The notes beneath the pieces are model-generated. The model had not been told where the DNA came from, did no database searches, and was given only the letters and a program-made list of their open reading frames with translations. A stretch of DNA of 22,514 bases from RYN-433 sp036558265 (GTDB lineage: Bacteria; Planctomycetota; Phycisphaerae; Tepidisphaerales; Tepidisphaeraceae): the NCBI GenBank assembly GCA_036558265.1, contig DATBFY010000092.1:1-22514 (forward strand), read 5' to 3'. Of this stretch, positions 1 through 7,793 are shown one piece after another. Position 1 is the first letter of the stretch. Every line of letters begins with the position of its first letter. A program made the position numbers and the translations under genes.

Positions 1-104
1 CCTTCACCCATGGCAGCAGCCGCCAGCGCGCCGCCTGGTTCAAAAAAGGCTTCGAGACCGGCGACATCAAGCAGGGCGACACCTTCAAGATGCCCGATCC
101 GTAA
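1..104 (+). CDS. C-terminal end of a neutral zinc metallopeptidase (YpfJ/Zn_peptidase-like), 5' partial
   Basis: Only the last 33 codons are in the window (frame begins at base 3, stop TAA 102-104). The peptide contains HGSSRQRAAWFKKGFETGDI followed by QGDTF. This matches the C-terminal pattern of the putative neutral zinc metallopeptidase family (Pfam Zn_peptidase, E. coli YpfJ type), where HGSS..QR..WF..GF..GD....CDTF closes the protein. The catalytic HExxH lies upstream and is not visible, so activity cannot be judged. It converges on the acetyltransferase gene; the gap between the two stop codons holds the 74-base hairpin repeat. Family assignment rests on recall of the family C-terminus and could be tested with the upstream sequence. 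Confidence 0.7.
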   Translation, partial: FTHGSSRQRAAWFKKGFETGDIKQGDTFKMPDP

Positions 105-165
105 TCCGGCCAAGCCGCTTCGGCCGCTGGGTCTTATACGAATCGTAGAAGATTCCCGCGCCGCG

Positions 166-239
166 TCGGGTGGCATGGGCAAACTTGTTTGCCCGTGGTC
201 TTCGTTCGCCCAGTGGCGCGCGGATCAAATGGAAAGCGC
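166..239 (+). repeat. 74-base dispersed hairpin repeat, copy 1
   Basis: This stretch aligns without gaps to 7712-7785 with 64 of 74 bases identical (my manual count). Its core is a perfect inverted repeat at 177-194, gggcaaac-tt-gtttgccc. The stem can be extended outward by three more pairs (cat/gtg, one of them G.U), giving 11 pairs closed by a CTTG loop. It lies between two convergent stop codons (104 and 254). No T-run follows, so it is not a classical intrinsic terminator. Confidence 0.85.
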
Positions 240-253
240 GTACTACCCCCTGC

Positions 254-688
254 TCAGAGCCGATCCACATCGATCCAGCACGGCACCGAGCTGTGCAGGG
301 TGAACCCCACTTGCTGGTAGAACGTCTTGGCCGTGTCTCGGCTGTCCAGCCAGATGCGCGAAAGGCCCGACTCACGCGCGATGCCAGCCAGGCGTCGCAG
401 CATCGCCGTGGCGTAACCCTTGCCCTGCTCGGTCGGCGCGGTGACCAGGTCATCGACGAAAAGGTGCGGCCCGCGCGCCAGCGTCGTCGGCCTCCTGAAC
501 CCCGCCAGCACGACCGGGCGCGCCTCCGCAAACCCCGCGATCAGTCGATAGCCCTCTTGTTGTTGAGCCCGGACCTGCGCGATAAACGTCTGCGGCTTCA
601 GATGCGGCCTGAGCACGACAGCCAGGTCGAACACCGCGGCAATCGCGTCGTCATCCTCCAATTCCTTAATCTTCAGTTCGCTTGCCAT
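254..688 (-). CDS. GNAT-family N-acetyltransferase
   Basis: A 144-residue protein, the usual size for a single GNAT domain. It should transfer the acetyl group of acetyl-CoA to an amine; the substrate cannot be read from sequence. The acetyl-CoA site is clear: a beta strand VDDLVTAP at about residues 78-85, then the pyrophosphate-binding loop EQGKGYATAML (Q/R-x-x-G-x-G/A type), then a helix. The C-terminal half has the typical AKTFYQQVGF segment (about residues 123-132). No signal peptide, so cytoplasmic. The ATG at 686-688 has only a weak purine-rich stretch (GCGGG) just upstream. It diverges from the PepSY-like gene across about 205 bases and converges on the metallopeptidase. Confidence 0.87.
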   Translation of the reverse strand: MASELKIKELEDDDAIAAVFDLAVVLRPHLKPQTFIAQVRAQQQEGYRLIAGFAEARPVVLAGFRRPTTLARGPHLFVDDLVTAPTEQGKGYATAMLRRLAGIARESGLSRIWLDSRDTAKTFYQQVGFTLHSSVPCWIDVDRL

Positions 689-893
689 ACCCGCATGACG
701 TTATCGCCTGAGGAGCCGGTCTGCACCTTCCTCCCAGCAGCGTGCAAGGCGTTTTACAGGCCCTTTTCGCGCCCGGCCCACCCTTTGCAATCCCTATCCC
801 CCATAAGCCGATCCGCCGTTGGTTCGGCCTGATTTTCACCCTTGCACCTACGCCGGATCGCCAGGCGGTCCGCGCGCCTGTCAGGAGCCAAAC

Positions 894-1922
894 ATGAACC
901 TGAAGCGAACCAAAGCGTGGATTTTGTCGGCCGCCATCGCCGGTGGCATCGCCAGCTTCGCCCCGATGAGCGTCAATTCGGCGCTGGCGGCGCAAAAGGA
1001 TCGCGAAGAGTGGGTCAAGTACGAAGACCTGCCCCGCGATGTAAAGCGGTCCATCGACCAGGAACGGGGCCGCTACGACGTCAAGCGGATCGACCACGTC
1101 TGGCGCGACGGCCGCGAGTTCTACCGCGCCACGCTCGATACCAAGGGCGGCACCGACACGACCGTCCGCGTGGACCCCAATGGCCGCGTGCTGAGCATCC
1201 AGGATACCGGCGACGACCGCGGTGTCAGCCGTGACCTGCGCAGCGGTGACGAGACGCAGGTGAAGTACAGCAGCTTGCCCGCCCGCGTGAAGGACGCGCT
1301 CGATCGCGAGCGGGGCAACCGCGACATCAAGTCCATCTACCAGGTCAATCGTGGCGGGGAGGTCTTCTACCGCGCCCTGGTCGACGAGCGCAACGGCGAC
1401 CGCGAGATCCGCGTCAATGAGAGCGGGAAGATCCTCAGCGCCGAAGACGTGCGCGAGGCCCGCACGGCGTCGGGCGTCCGCCGCGGCAGCGCAGATTATG
1501 ACCTGAGCGACTACCGCCGCGGCGACCGCGTCGACTTCGACCGCCTGCCCGGCGAGGTCAAAACCGCGCTCGGCCGCGAGGCCGGCTCGGACCGCGTCCA
1601 GGACGTGACCCGCTACGAGCGTAACGGCCGCAGCGTCTATCGCGCCGAGGTCGGCAATCGGGACACCGCCCGCACGATCGTCGTCGATGAGGGCGGACGC
1701 GTGCTCAGTGGCGACCGCGGCGACGCGGCGGACACGACCAACCGTCGCAGCGTTAACTTCCGCGACCTGCCCGGCGAGGTGAAGAGCGGCATTGGCAGCA
1801 AGGTCAACGACGTCGATCGCGTCACCGAGTACACCCGCGGCGGTCGAACCTACTACCAGGCCGAAGGCAAGAACGGCGACCACGTGACCGTGGACGACCG
1901 GGGCCGAGTCGTGCGCGACTGA
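894..1922 (+). CDS. Exported protein with four PepSY-like repeats
   Basis: A 342-residue protein. I start it at ATG 894 rather than the in-frame ATG at 819, because AGGAG at 883-887 sits six bases before 894 and the new N-terminus is a good Sec signal peptide (MNLKRTKAW, hydrophobic core, ALAA-QK cleavage near residue 33). The mature part is four copies of a 60-65 residue unit at about 40-104, 121-185, 211-274 and 285-342. Each has a DLP..V(K) helix start, a strand with G-x-x-Y-R/Q-A, and a closing (V/D)-D/N-x-x-G-(R/K)-(V/I)-L-S turn. This resembles the PepSY-like fold of secreted inhibitory or ligand-binding domains (inference by pattern). The protein is highly charged (many R/D) and has no catalytic motif. 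A strong hairpin follows the stop. Likely envelope or periplasmic; partner unknown. Confidence 0.8.
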   Translation: MNLKRTKAWILSAAIAGGIASFAPMSVNSALAAQKDREEWVKYEDLPRDVKRSIDQERGRYDVKRIDHVWRDGREFYRATLDTKGGTDTTVRVDPNGRVLSIQDTGDDRGVSRDLRSGDETQVKYSSLPARVKDALDRERGNRDIKSIYQVNRGGEVFYRALVDERNGDREIRVNESGKILSAEDVREARTASGVRRGSADYDLSDYRRGDRVDFDRLPGEVKTALGREAGSDRVQDVTRYERNGRSVYRAEVGNRDTARTIVVDEGGRVLSGDRGDAADTTNRRSVNFRDLPGEVKSGIGSKVNDVDRVTEYTRGGRTYYQAEGKNGDHVTVDDRGRVVRD

Positions 1923-1963
1923 CGCACGCAAACGCGGCTTGCGCATAGCCAGAAAGCGATCAT

Positions 1964-1993
1964 GGGACGCCCCTCGTCACTCCGGGGCGTCCC
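1964..1993 (+). terminator. Perfect 10-bp hairpin after the PepSY-like gene
   Basis: GGGACGCCCC (1964-1973) and GGGGCGTCCC (1984-1993) are exact reverse complements around a 10-base loop. The hairpin starts 42 bases after the stop codon and is followed by a T-rich stretch (AATTCTTGTTTGCGTTTTC). It is a good candidate intrinsic terminator on the + strand, though the T-run is interrupted. Confidence 0.65.
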
Positions 1994-2428
1994 AATTCTT
2001 GTTTGCGTTTTCACAACCTTGGCTCCCTGAGGGGGGCGATCGCTTTTGGCCGCGCGCCGCTCTCGAACCAACCAATCGCCTTCGGCGACGCACCCACCAA
2101 CGCCGGTCTCGTCGCCGACCGCCCTCACCTCCCGACGCACCGGGGGTGGCCCGGTTGCGGGAACCCGGGACGGTGTAGGCACCGCGCGACAGCGGTGGAT
2201 CCGGTCTCGGTTTTGCACCCCCGGCCATGGCGCTCTCGAGGCCCAGGGCGTTGGAGCATTTTGCCAGACAAAGAACCTGCCCGATCCATCGTCACACCGG
2301 ACCATCTACGAATTTCGGAATTTTGCTGGAAATCGGCCTTCCGTTCGGACATATCATGGTCTGCGGGCGCGCATATGCGCACGCGCGGAACCTTCGCGGA
2401 CCATTCATCAGTGACCCACGGAGCACCC
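1994..2428. other. Intergenic region upstream of the TPR-like gene
   Basis: About 435 bases without a convincing gene. The open + frame that runs through it into the next gene has no signal peptide or ribosome site of its own and low-complexity composition. The only local structure I noted is a perfect 12-bp palindrome GCGCATATGCGC at 2369-2380, about 50 bases before the start codon, which could be an operator. I could not assign a convincing -35/-10 pair. Confidence 0.5.
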
Positions 2429-3352
2429 ATGAAACCTCTTGCAATGGCGTTGGCTCTGGTTTTCCTCCTGCCGCTGCTGACCGCCCGTGCCGCCGACGAG
2501 GGACTGGCCGACATTCAGAAGACCTTCGACTCCGGCGACTATCGCGGCACGTTGCAGAAGATCTCCAGGGCACTCTCGATGACGCAGACGCCGCCCCCGG
2601 CGGACGACCGCTACACGCTCCTGATGCTCCGCGGCGAGTCGCTGCTCCGCCTGGGCGAGCGCACCTACGCGGTGGACGCCTTCAACGCCGCCTCGCGCGC
2701 CGCCGCACACCAGCGCATCAAGGACGCCGCCCTCGCCAAGGCCAACGCCGTGGTCATCACCCGATCGCAGGGACCGGTCTACAAACCCGCCGGCGGCGAC
2801 GGCGACGGCATCAACATCGTCAATCCCGCCACCCGCACCAAGGCCATGGGCGCCGCCTTCGACGACATGCTCCGCCTCAATATGCCCAAGTTCAAGGCCG
2901 CCCTCGAGGGCAAGCAGCTCCCCCCCATGCTCTCCCTCGTGCCCGTGCTCGGCGATATGTACGTCCTCGAAACCGCCGCCAGCGGCGAGCCCCGGCGAAC
3001 CACCGAGATCCTCAAATCCTTCGGCGAGCACGCGCGAGTCCTGATGAACAACGAGCTCGCGCGCGTCGATAAACGCGTGCAGGCGCTCTCCAATCTCGCC
3101 AACTCGATCTCCGGCATCGACTCCAACTGGGGCGGCGGCATCAACACGATCGACCGCCGCGGCCTGTGGACCCCCGAGCGCAACGAGCTGGAAGACCTCA
3201 TGCAGTACACCCGCCAGATCGCCCAGGCCGCCCGAAAGGCGCGCGAGATCTCCGTCAGCTTCGGCTACACCGGCGAGAACTGGGACCCCGTCATCGCCGA
3301 CGCCGACGGCGTCATCGACCGCGAAGAGGAACTCTGGCAGCACCGCTATTGA
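2429..3352 (+). CDS. Exported protein with N-terminal TPR-like repeat, function unknown
   Basis: A 307-residue protein. The start at 2429 is chosen because GGAG (2420-2423) precedes it by five bases and it opens with a clear Sec signal peptide (KPLAMALALVFLLPLLTARA-AD, cleavage near residue 21). Residues about 24-95 look like paired tetratricopeptide helices: DIQKTFDSGDYRGTLQKIS, a linker, then LMLRGESLLRLGERTYAVDA. The rest is helical without a family I recognise: VNPATRTKAMGAAFDDMLRL near residues 133-152, ELEDLMQYTRQIAQAARKAR near the end, and an acidic DADGVIDREEEL tail that resembles an EF-hand-like loop but is not a convincing one. It converges on the DUF4159 gene with only 29 bases between stops. 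A periplasmic scaffold role is a guess. Confidence 0.72.
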   Translation: MKPLAMALALVFLLPLLTARAADEGLADIQKTFDSGDYRGTLQKISRALSMTQTPPPADDRYTLLMLRGESLLRLGERTYAVDAFNAASRAAAHQRIKDAALAKANAVVITRSQGPVYKPAGGDGDGINIVNPATRTKAMGAAFDDMLRLNMPKFKAALEGKQLPPMLSLVPVLGDMYVLETAASGEPRRTTEILKSFGEHARVLMNNELARVDKRVQALSNLANSISGIDSNWGGGINTIDRRGLWTPERNELEDLMQYTRQIAQAARKAREISVSFGYTGENWDPVIADADGVIDREEELWQHRY

Positions 3353-3381
3353 TCCTTCCCCCCATTGCATCGTGACCTCAC

Positions 3382-5754
3382 TCACTTTGGCGCCGGTGCA
3401 GCGGGTTTCGTGCTCGGCGGCGGTGGCGGTGGCGGCTTCACCCCCGCGCCGAAGTAGATCATGTCCAGCATCAGCCCCGTCGCCGTCGAGGGCATGTAGC
3501 CGTGAATGCCGTCCGTGCTGCTGCCCACCAGCCCGCAGCTCAGGTCCTCGCCCGAGAAGAACACCGCCGCGCGGTTGTTCACCTCCAGCCCGCGCAGCCG
3601 CGGGCCGTTGGAGTTCGACAGCGTGCGCCGCGCAAACGCCCGGTACTCGATCGGCGTCGGGCCGCCCAGCGCGGTGTAAACCGGGTGTTCCACCCGCAGC
3701 AGCGGGAACGGGGGCTTGGCCGGGGGGAACATCGCCGCGAGCTGGCTTTCGGCGGCCTGGGCGAAGTCGTAGTTGCCCCCCGCCGCGTCCACGATCAGCG
3801 TCCCGCCTTCGTTCACCCACTTCTTGAGCTCCGCGACGCCCTTGGGGGAGATCTCCAGGCGCTTGGTGCCCGTCAGGTGCGCGACCTTGAACTCGCCCGT
3901 CAGCTTCCCCTGGCCGAGCGTAACCGGCACGACGTCCAGGTCGGTCTTGAACGAGTTGTGCGACACGGCCGCCAGCCGCCGCCAGCCGCCCGGCTCGGGA
4001 TCGGGAATGCAGTCCTTTCCCTCGTACATCAGCCGCGCGACCTTCACCGTGCGCTCAGCCTTGATGTTGGGGTCGGCCTTGACCAGGTACGTCTCGTCCT
4101 TGTGCCGCAGCTCGGTCTTGCTGACCGTGTAGAGGAAGGTGTTGGCGGCGACCTCGGCAGCGCCCTGGCTGGTCCCCATGAAGCTCTGCACCTGCCACAG
4201 CTTCGCCGGGTCTCCCGCCGGCAGCAGCACCATCAGCTCCCGAGCGCCATTCGACAGCGCCTTGACCGGCGGCCTGATCCGCCAGTTCTTCGAGCTGTAC
4301 GGCTGGGTGTAGATCAGGTGATCCGCCGGGAGGTCCCGGAACTTCTCGCCCGGGAACAGCCGCTCGCCGAAGTGCTGGAACGAGTTGGCGAACGCGCCGT
4401 TGCTGCAATCGGCATTCCCCAGCACCAGGCCCCCCGACTCGATGTAATGCTTGATCTTGGCCGCGTCCTCCGGCCGGGGGTTGAAGACCTGGTTTCCCGC
4501 GATGTACAGGATCGGCGCATCCAGCCAATCGTCCGGATCGGTCCGCGTGTTGACCACCTGCCAGTTGATGTAGCGCTCGAGCCGGCCGCTCATCCAGTGC
4601 GCGAGGTTGGCGGCGTCGCGCGGGCGGTTGTTCCAGTTGGCGAGCTGGGCGGGCGGGGCATTGCGGGCGGCTTGAGCGTTGGCGGCGGGGTTATAGCCCG
4701 GGGGTTCGATCGAGTACTCCAGCTTGTTCATCATCACCGGGGCCCGCCCCCGGACGAGGAACAGGGTCGCGAAACACGTGTTGTAGATCCGCTCCGGGCC
4801 GTTGCCGCCAAAGCCGCCGTCCGCCTGCTGCTGCGTGAGCAGCCACGCCGCCCCCTCCCGATACCAGTCGAACGTCCCGAAGTACCGGTAGCCGCTGGCG
4901 ACGCCGACGCGCTCCACCCCATACAGCGTGTAGAACGGCCAGGCGTTGTAGTACTCCTTGTTGTGCTGGGTCATCCAGTTGAGCGCGGCGTCCAGGTGCG
5001 GGTCCTTAAAGTTGCCTTTGCAGCCGATCCCCTCCTGCCCGTGAACCATGTCCTGGGTGATGAAGAGGGTCGCCAGTCCCGCAGCCGTCATCGCGGGTGT
5101 GGGAAGCTGGTTGCCGTCGTAGTCCCACCCCCCGTCCTTGCGCTGGTCGCGCCGCCACGCTTCTTCGACGAAACGCCAGTAGGGTGTGGGAACCTCGACG
5201 TTCATTTGCGCCGCCGCCCACATGCCCAGCACGCCATATTGACTCACGCTACGGTCGAAGCGCCCGCCCTCTTCATCCTTCCAGTAGTTGTAGTAACCCT
5301 TGGCCGTGCCTTGGGTTTTGACGGCGTTGACCAGAAACAGGGCGTCGCGGTGCATCGCCTGGCTGTTCTCGTGCGTCCGAGGCAGCAACAGCCACACCTG
5401 CATCCGCATCGCCAGCGCATAAGTCCCGTTGATGTCAGCCGCCCGCAGGAACTTGACCGCCTGCGCCAGTTTCGGGTTCGCCTGCGCATCATCCCCCGCC
5501 GCCAGCAGCGCATACGCCACGATCGACGTCAGCCCGCCCCACTGGGCCTTGTCGAGGTCCGCATTGCCCTCATTTCCGGCCTTCTTCTGCACAATTTCCC
5601 AATTTCCCTCCTTTTGCTGCGCATATAGGAAAACTTTGGCCTTGTTAATGGCCGTCTCCACCTGCGGCGCCGTAACCCCGCCGGCGTGAACGACAAGCGG
5701 GGCAGTTAAGATCAGGGCCAGGGCGACGATGACGAATGGAAGCGGGCGGGACAT
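3382..5754 (-). CDS. Exported toroid plus tandem DUF4159-like protein
   Basis: A 790-residue protein with a Sec signal peptide (residues 1 to about 24, VVHA-GG). Residues about 30-340 form a prenyltransferase/squalene-oxidase-like alpha/alpha toroid: repeats carry the Q-x-x-x-G-x-W/F signature at AQQKEGNW (45-52), DQRKDGGW (203-210) and TQQQADGGFGGNG (307-319). Two Rossmann-like segments follow. One, near 385-560, has DAPILYIAGN and ESGGLVLGNADC. The other, near 590-775, has NEGGTLIVDAAGG, HPVYTALGG, LRGLEV and AAVFFSGEDLSCG, the core of DUF4159. A proline-rich tail ends it. DUF4159 proteins are common in planctomycetes and function is unknown. None of the acidic DxDD or similar catalytic residues of true cyclases was seen. 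The ATG at 5754 follows GGAG by nine bases. Confidence 0.85.
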   Translation of the reverse strand: MSRPLPFVIVALALILTAPLVVHAGGVTAPQVETAINKAKVFLYAQQKEGNWEIVQKKAGNEGNADLDKAQWGGLTSIVAYALLAAGDDAQANPKLAQAVKFLRAADINGTYALAMRMQVWLLLPRTHENSQAMHRDALFLVNAVKTQGTAKGYYNYWKDEEGGRFDRSVSQYGVLGMWAAAQMNVEVPTPYWRFVEEAWRRDQRKDGGWDYDGNQLPTPAMTAAGLATLFITQDMVHGQEGIGCKGNFKDPHLDAALNWMTQHNKEYYNAWPFYTLYGVERVGVASGYRYFGTFDWYREGAAWLLTQQQADGGFGGNGPERIYNTCFATLFLVRGRAPVMMNKLEYSIEPPGYNPAANAQAARNAPPAQLANWNNRPRDAANLAHWMSGRLERYINWQVVNTRTDPDDWLDAPILYIAGNQVFNPRPEDAAKIKHYIESGGLVLGNADCSNGAFANSFQHFGERLFPGEKFRDLPADHLIYTQPYSSKNWRIRPPVKALSNGARELMVLLPAGDPAKLWQVQSFMGTSQGAAEVAANTFLYTVSKTELRHKDETYLVKADPNIKAERTVKVARLMYEGKDCIPDPEPGGWRRLAAVSHNSFKTDLDVVPVTLGQGKLTGEFKVAHLTGTKRLEISPKGVAELKKWVNEGGTLIVDAAGGNYDFAQAAESQLAAMFPPAKPPFPLLRVEHPVYTALGGPTPIEYRAFARRTLSNSNGPRLRGLEVNNRAAVFFSGEDLSCGLVGSSTDGIHGYMPSTATGLMLDMIYFGAGVKPPPPPPPSTKPAAPAPK

Positions 5755-5864
5755 GCGGTGGACTCCGGGTGCGATCCACGAGCAATGATACCCGAAACCA
5801 TGATCGGACGGGGGAACAGGCAGCGTGGGCGCGGCGGTGGTCTTCGACGCGCATTCCCGCGGCT

Positions 5865-6500
5865 TCAGCGGGCGACCCCTGGCACCAGGCCCTTCTGGAT
5901 CAGCTCCGCGACGACGACCCTGGCGAGGTCTCGAGCGTCTTCCTTGATCTTGGTCGGATCCAGGACCCGGGTGGCGCCGGTCCAGATGACCTCGGAACTG
6001 TTGGGGTCGATCAGGAGCGTTTCCAGGAGGACCGCGTCAACGGCATAGACCTGCGGGGGGTCGTAGACGCCGCCCCACGCCCAGGCGTAGTAACCGAAGT
6101 AACCGGGCTCGGAGGGCTTGGGCGGGGCGGGGGCGGGCGGAGCGGCGCCGGTGACGTCGTTGCGCCGTTCGACCTTGGCCAGGCGGGTGATGAGGATCGC
6201 GTCCGACTTGGAGTTCTGGACGACCTTTTCGAACGTGGCGCGATCCGCCTGGCGGGTTTCGGGGAGGTAGTCGGCGCTGGGAACCGCGTCGATCCCGCGC
6301 GCGTTGAGTTCGGCCTTGAAGGCTGCTTCGACCTGCCCGCGGACGTCGGGGCGGCGGGCGACGGCGCAGATCAGGGGGCGGCGGTACGATTTGCCATTTG
6401 CGGCGGCGGAGGGACGGGAACTTTCGAGCCGGGTCGGGGTGGAGCAGGCAAAAACCCCCAGGAGCAGAAACAGAGGGACGATGCGGGTGGCAACCAGCAT
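5865..6500 (-). CDS. Predicted lipoprotein, family not recognised
   Basis: A 211-residue protein. The N-terminus MLVATRIVPLFLLLGVFAC carries a hydrophobic stretch ending in a lipobox-like VFAC with Cys19, so it is probably lipid-anchored. The start is supported by AGGAAGG seven bases upstream of the ATG. The mature part has ICAVARRPDVRGQVEAAF, KSDAILITRLAKVE, a Pro/Ala-rich linker (APPAPAPPKPSEP), an aromatic GYFGYYAWAWGGVYDPP stretch, then VYAVDAVLLETLLIDPNSSE-VIWTGATRV. That layout (strand, variable loop, strand reporting the value of a parameter) resembles outer-membrane lipoproteins of the DUF4136/CsgG-like kind, but I cannot name a family. It lies 110 bases upstream of the DUF4159 gene on the same strand and may share its transcript. 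Confidence 0.75.
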   Translation of the reverse strand: MLVATRIVPLFLLLGVFACSTPTRLESSRPSAAANGKSYRRPLICAVARRPDVRGQVEAAFKAELNARGIDAVPSADYLPETRQADRATFEKVVQNSKSDAILITRLAKVERRNDVTGAAPPAPAPPKPSEPGYFGYYAWAWGGVYDPPQVYAVDAVLLETLLIDPNSSEVIWTGATRVLDPTKIKEDARDLARVVVAELIQKGLVPGVAR

Positions 6501-6669
6501 GGGGCGACCTTCCTTCCGGGCTCGCGTGCGGCTGAGACGATCATAGGCGCGCAGGCGGTGTTCCGGCGGAAAATGAATGCCGGCAAAATCCGCGGGATCT
6601 GGTCGTTTGGAGAGCGTTGGGTCGATAAGATGCCAGGGGCTGACGTAACCGTGCGACCCGAGGTGTCGG

Positions 6670-7680
6670 ATGATTCGGCTGGGATTGATGGGATGTGGGG
6701 TGGTGGCCTCCTACGGGCACGTGCCGGCGATCGCGCGCACCGCCGGCTGCCGGCTGGTCTCGATCTTCGAGCCCGATTCCGGCCGCCTGATCGACGCCAA
6801 GGACAAGTACAAGGTCGAGCGGGGCTTCACGGATCCGGAACTGTTCTTCCGCAGCGGGTTCGACGCCGTCGTCGTGACCTCGCCGGCGCCCTGTCATCTC
6901 GAAAACGTGACGATGGCGGCGCGGTTCGGCAAGCCCGTGCTATGCGAGAAGCCCCTGGCGATGACCGAGGAGGACAGCCAGCGGATGATCGACATCATGG
7001 GGGCGGCGGGGCTGCCGCTTTACGTGGGGTTCACCTACCGGTTCTCGCCGGTGGCGATGGAGATCCGCCGCCTGGTTGCCGAGGGGGCGATCGGGCGCGT
7101 CCGCAGCCTTCGTCTGATCTACGTCTGGGACTGTCACGGCAAGCACGAGGGACGCCTCGCCGGCGGGCGACTGAACCCCTACCGGCACGGAAGGATGCTC
7201 GAAGGGGGCCCCATGGTGGACTGCGGCGTACACCAGATCGACTTGGCGCGCTGGTGGCTCGGCTCCGAGATCACCCGCGCCACCGGCGCCGGCGCGTGGG
7301 TGGACGAGGATTACCAGTCGCCCGATCACGCCTACCTGCACCTGGACCACGCTGACGGCGCGCACACCATGGTCGAGATGAGCTACGGCTACGGGCACAC
7401 GGCCAAGGACCAGCGGTGCCACTTCCACTACGAGCTGATCGGCACCGACGGGCTGATCCGCTACGACCGCCAGGGTCGGGTGTTCGAGCTGGTGAATCGG
7501 CTGGGAACTAAAGCGTTGCAATGGACGGAGGAGAAGAACTTCGACGGGATGTACGCCGAGTTCGTCCGGGCGCTGCAGACGGGCGTCGCGGGCAACATGC
7601 CGACGGGGCAGGACGGACTGACCGCGACCCGCATCGCGCGCGGGGCGGTTGAACAGATGGTGAAGGGGAGAGGGAAGTAG
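6670..7680 (+). CDS. Gfo/Idh/MocA-family NAD(P)-dependent oxidoreductase
   Basis: A 336-residue protein, normal for the family. The N-terminal Rossmann fold starts at residue 2 with a GxGxxA-like loop (GLMGCGVVASYGH, 5-17). The signature EKP is at 93-95 in CEKPLAMT, giving the conserved lysine that contacts nicotinamide and substrate. The C-terminal domain has GGPMVDCGVHQIDLARWWLG (179-198), supplying the Asp184/His188 pair typical of sugar or inositol dehydrogenases. The substrate is not predictable; these enzymes oxidise or reduce sugars, sugar acids or inositols. No signal peptide, so cytoplasmic. GAGGTG at 6660-6665 precedes the ATG by four bases. Neighbouring GH51 (convergent) makes a role in sugar metabolism plausible but does not prove it. 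The stop codon lies within a short tandem repeat. Confidence 0.92.
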   Translation: MIRLGLMGCGVVASYGHVPAIARTAGCRLVSIFEPDSGRLIDAKDKYKVERGFTDPELFFRSGFDAVVVTSPAPCHLENVTMAARFGKPVLCEKPLAMTEEDSQRMIDIMGAAGLPLYVGFTYRFSPVAMEIRRLVAEGAIGRVRSLRLIYVWDCHGKHEGRLAGGRLNPYRHGRMLEGGPMVDCGVHQIDLARWWLGSEITRATGAGAWVDEDYQSPDHAYLHLDHADGAHTMVEMSYGYGHTAKDQRCHFHYELIGTDGLIRYDRQGRVFELVNRLGTKALQWTEEKNFDGMYAEFVRALQTGVAGNMPTGQDGLTATRIARGAVEQMVKGRGK

Positions 7681-7698
7681 TTCCCAGTTCCAGTTTCC
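7679..7698 (+). repeat. Short tandem repeat overlapping a stop codon
   Basis: Three imperfect units of 6-7 bases, AGTTCCC, AGTTCC and AGTTTCC, run through the last two bases of the oxidoreductase stop codon (TAG 7678-7680). On the other strand they read as GGAAACT-type units. It is a small low-complexity array immediately before the second 74-base repeat. Confidence 0.6.
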
Positions 7699-7711
7699 GA
7701 GTGGCGCCGCT

Positions 7712-7785
7712 TCGGGTGGCATGGGCCAACTTGTTGGCCCGTGGTCCTCGTGTGCCCAGCGCCGCGCGAATCAGATGGACAGCGC
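7712..7785 (+). repeat. 74-base dispersed hairpin repeat, copy 2
   Basis: Ungapped match to 166-239 in the same orientation. The core is gggccaac-tt-gttggccc (7723-7740), again a perfect eight-pair stem. Relative to copy 1 the two arms differ by one base each and the two changes restore pairing. It fills most of the 113-base gap between the convergent oxidoreductase and arabinofuranosidase genes and ends nine bases before the latter's stop codon. Confidence 0.85.
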
Positions 7786-7793
7786 ATCAGGTA

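Noticed and set aside
666..1946. Long minus-strand open frame (426 codons) opposite the PepSY-like gene
   Set aside because: Antisense shadow in high-GC DNA: its Ala/Val/Asp-rich composition follows from the repeats on the + strand, and the + strand has a signal peptide and ribosome site.
3502..5628. 708-codon plus-strand frame opposite the DUF4159 gene
   Set aside because: Arg/Val/His-rich translation with no domain; the minus strand encodes recognisable motifs throughout.
5736..7355. 539-codon plus-strand frame starting opposite the lipoprotein
   Set aside because: Its first part is antisense to the lipoprotein and its second part is out of frame with the oxidoreductase, whose EKP and Rossmann motifs are clear.
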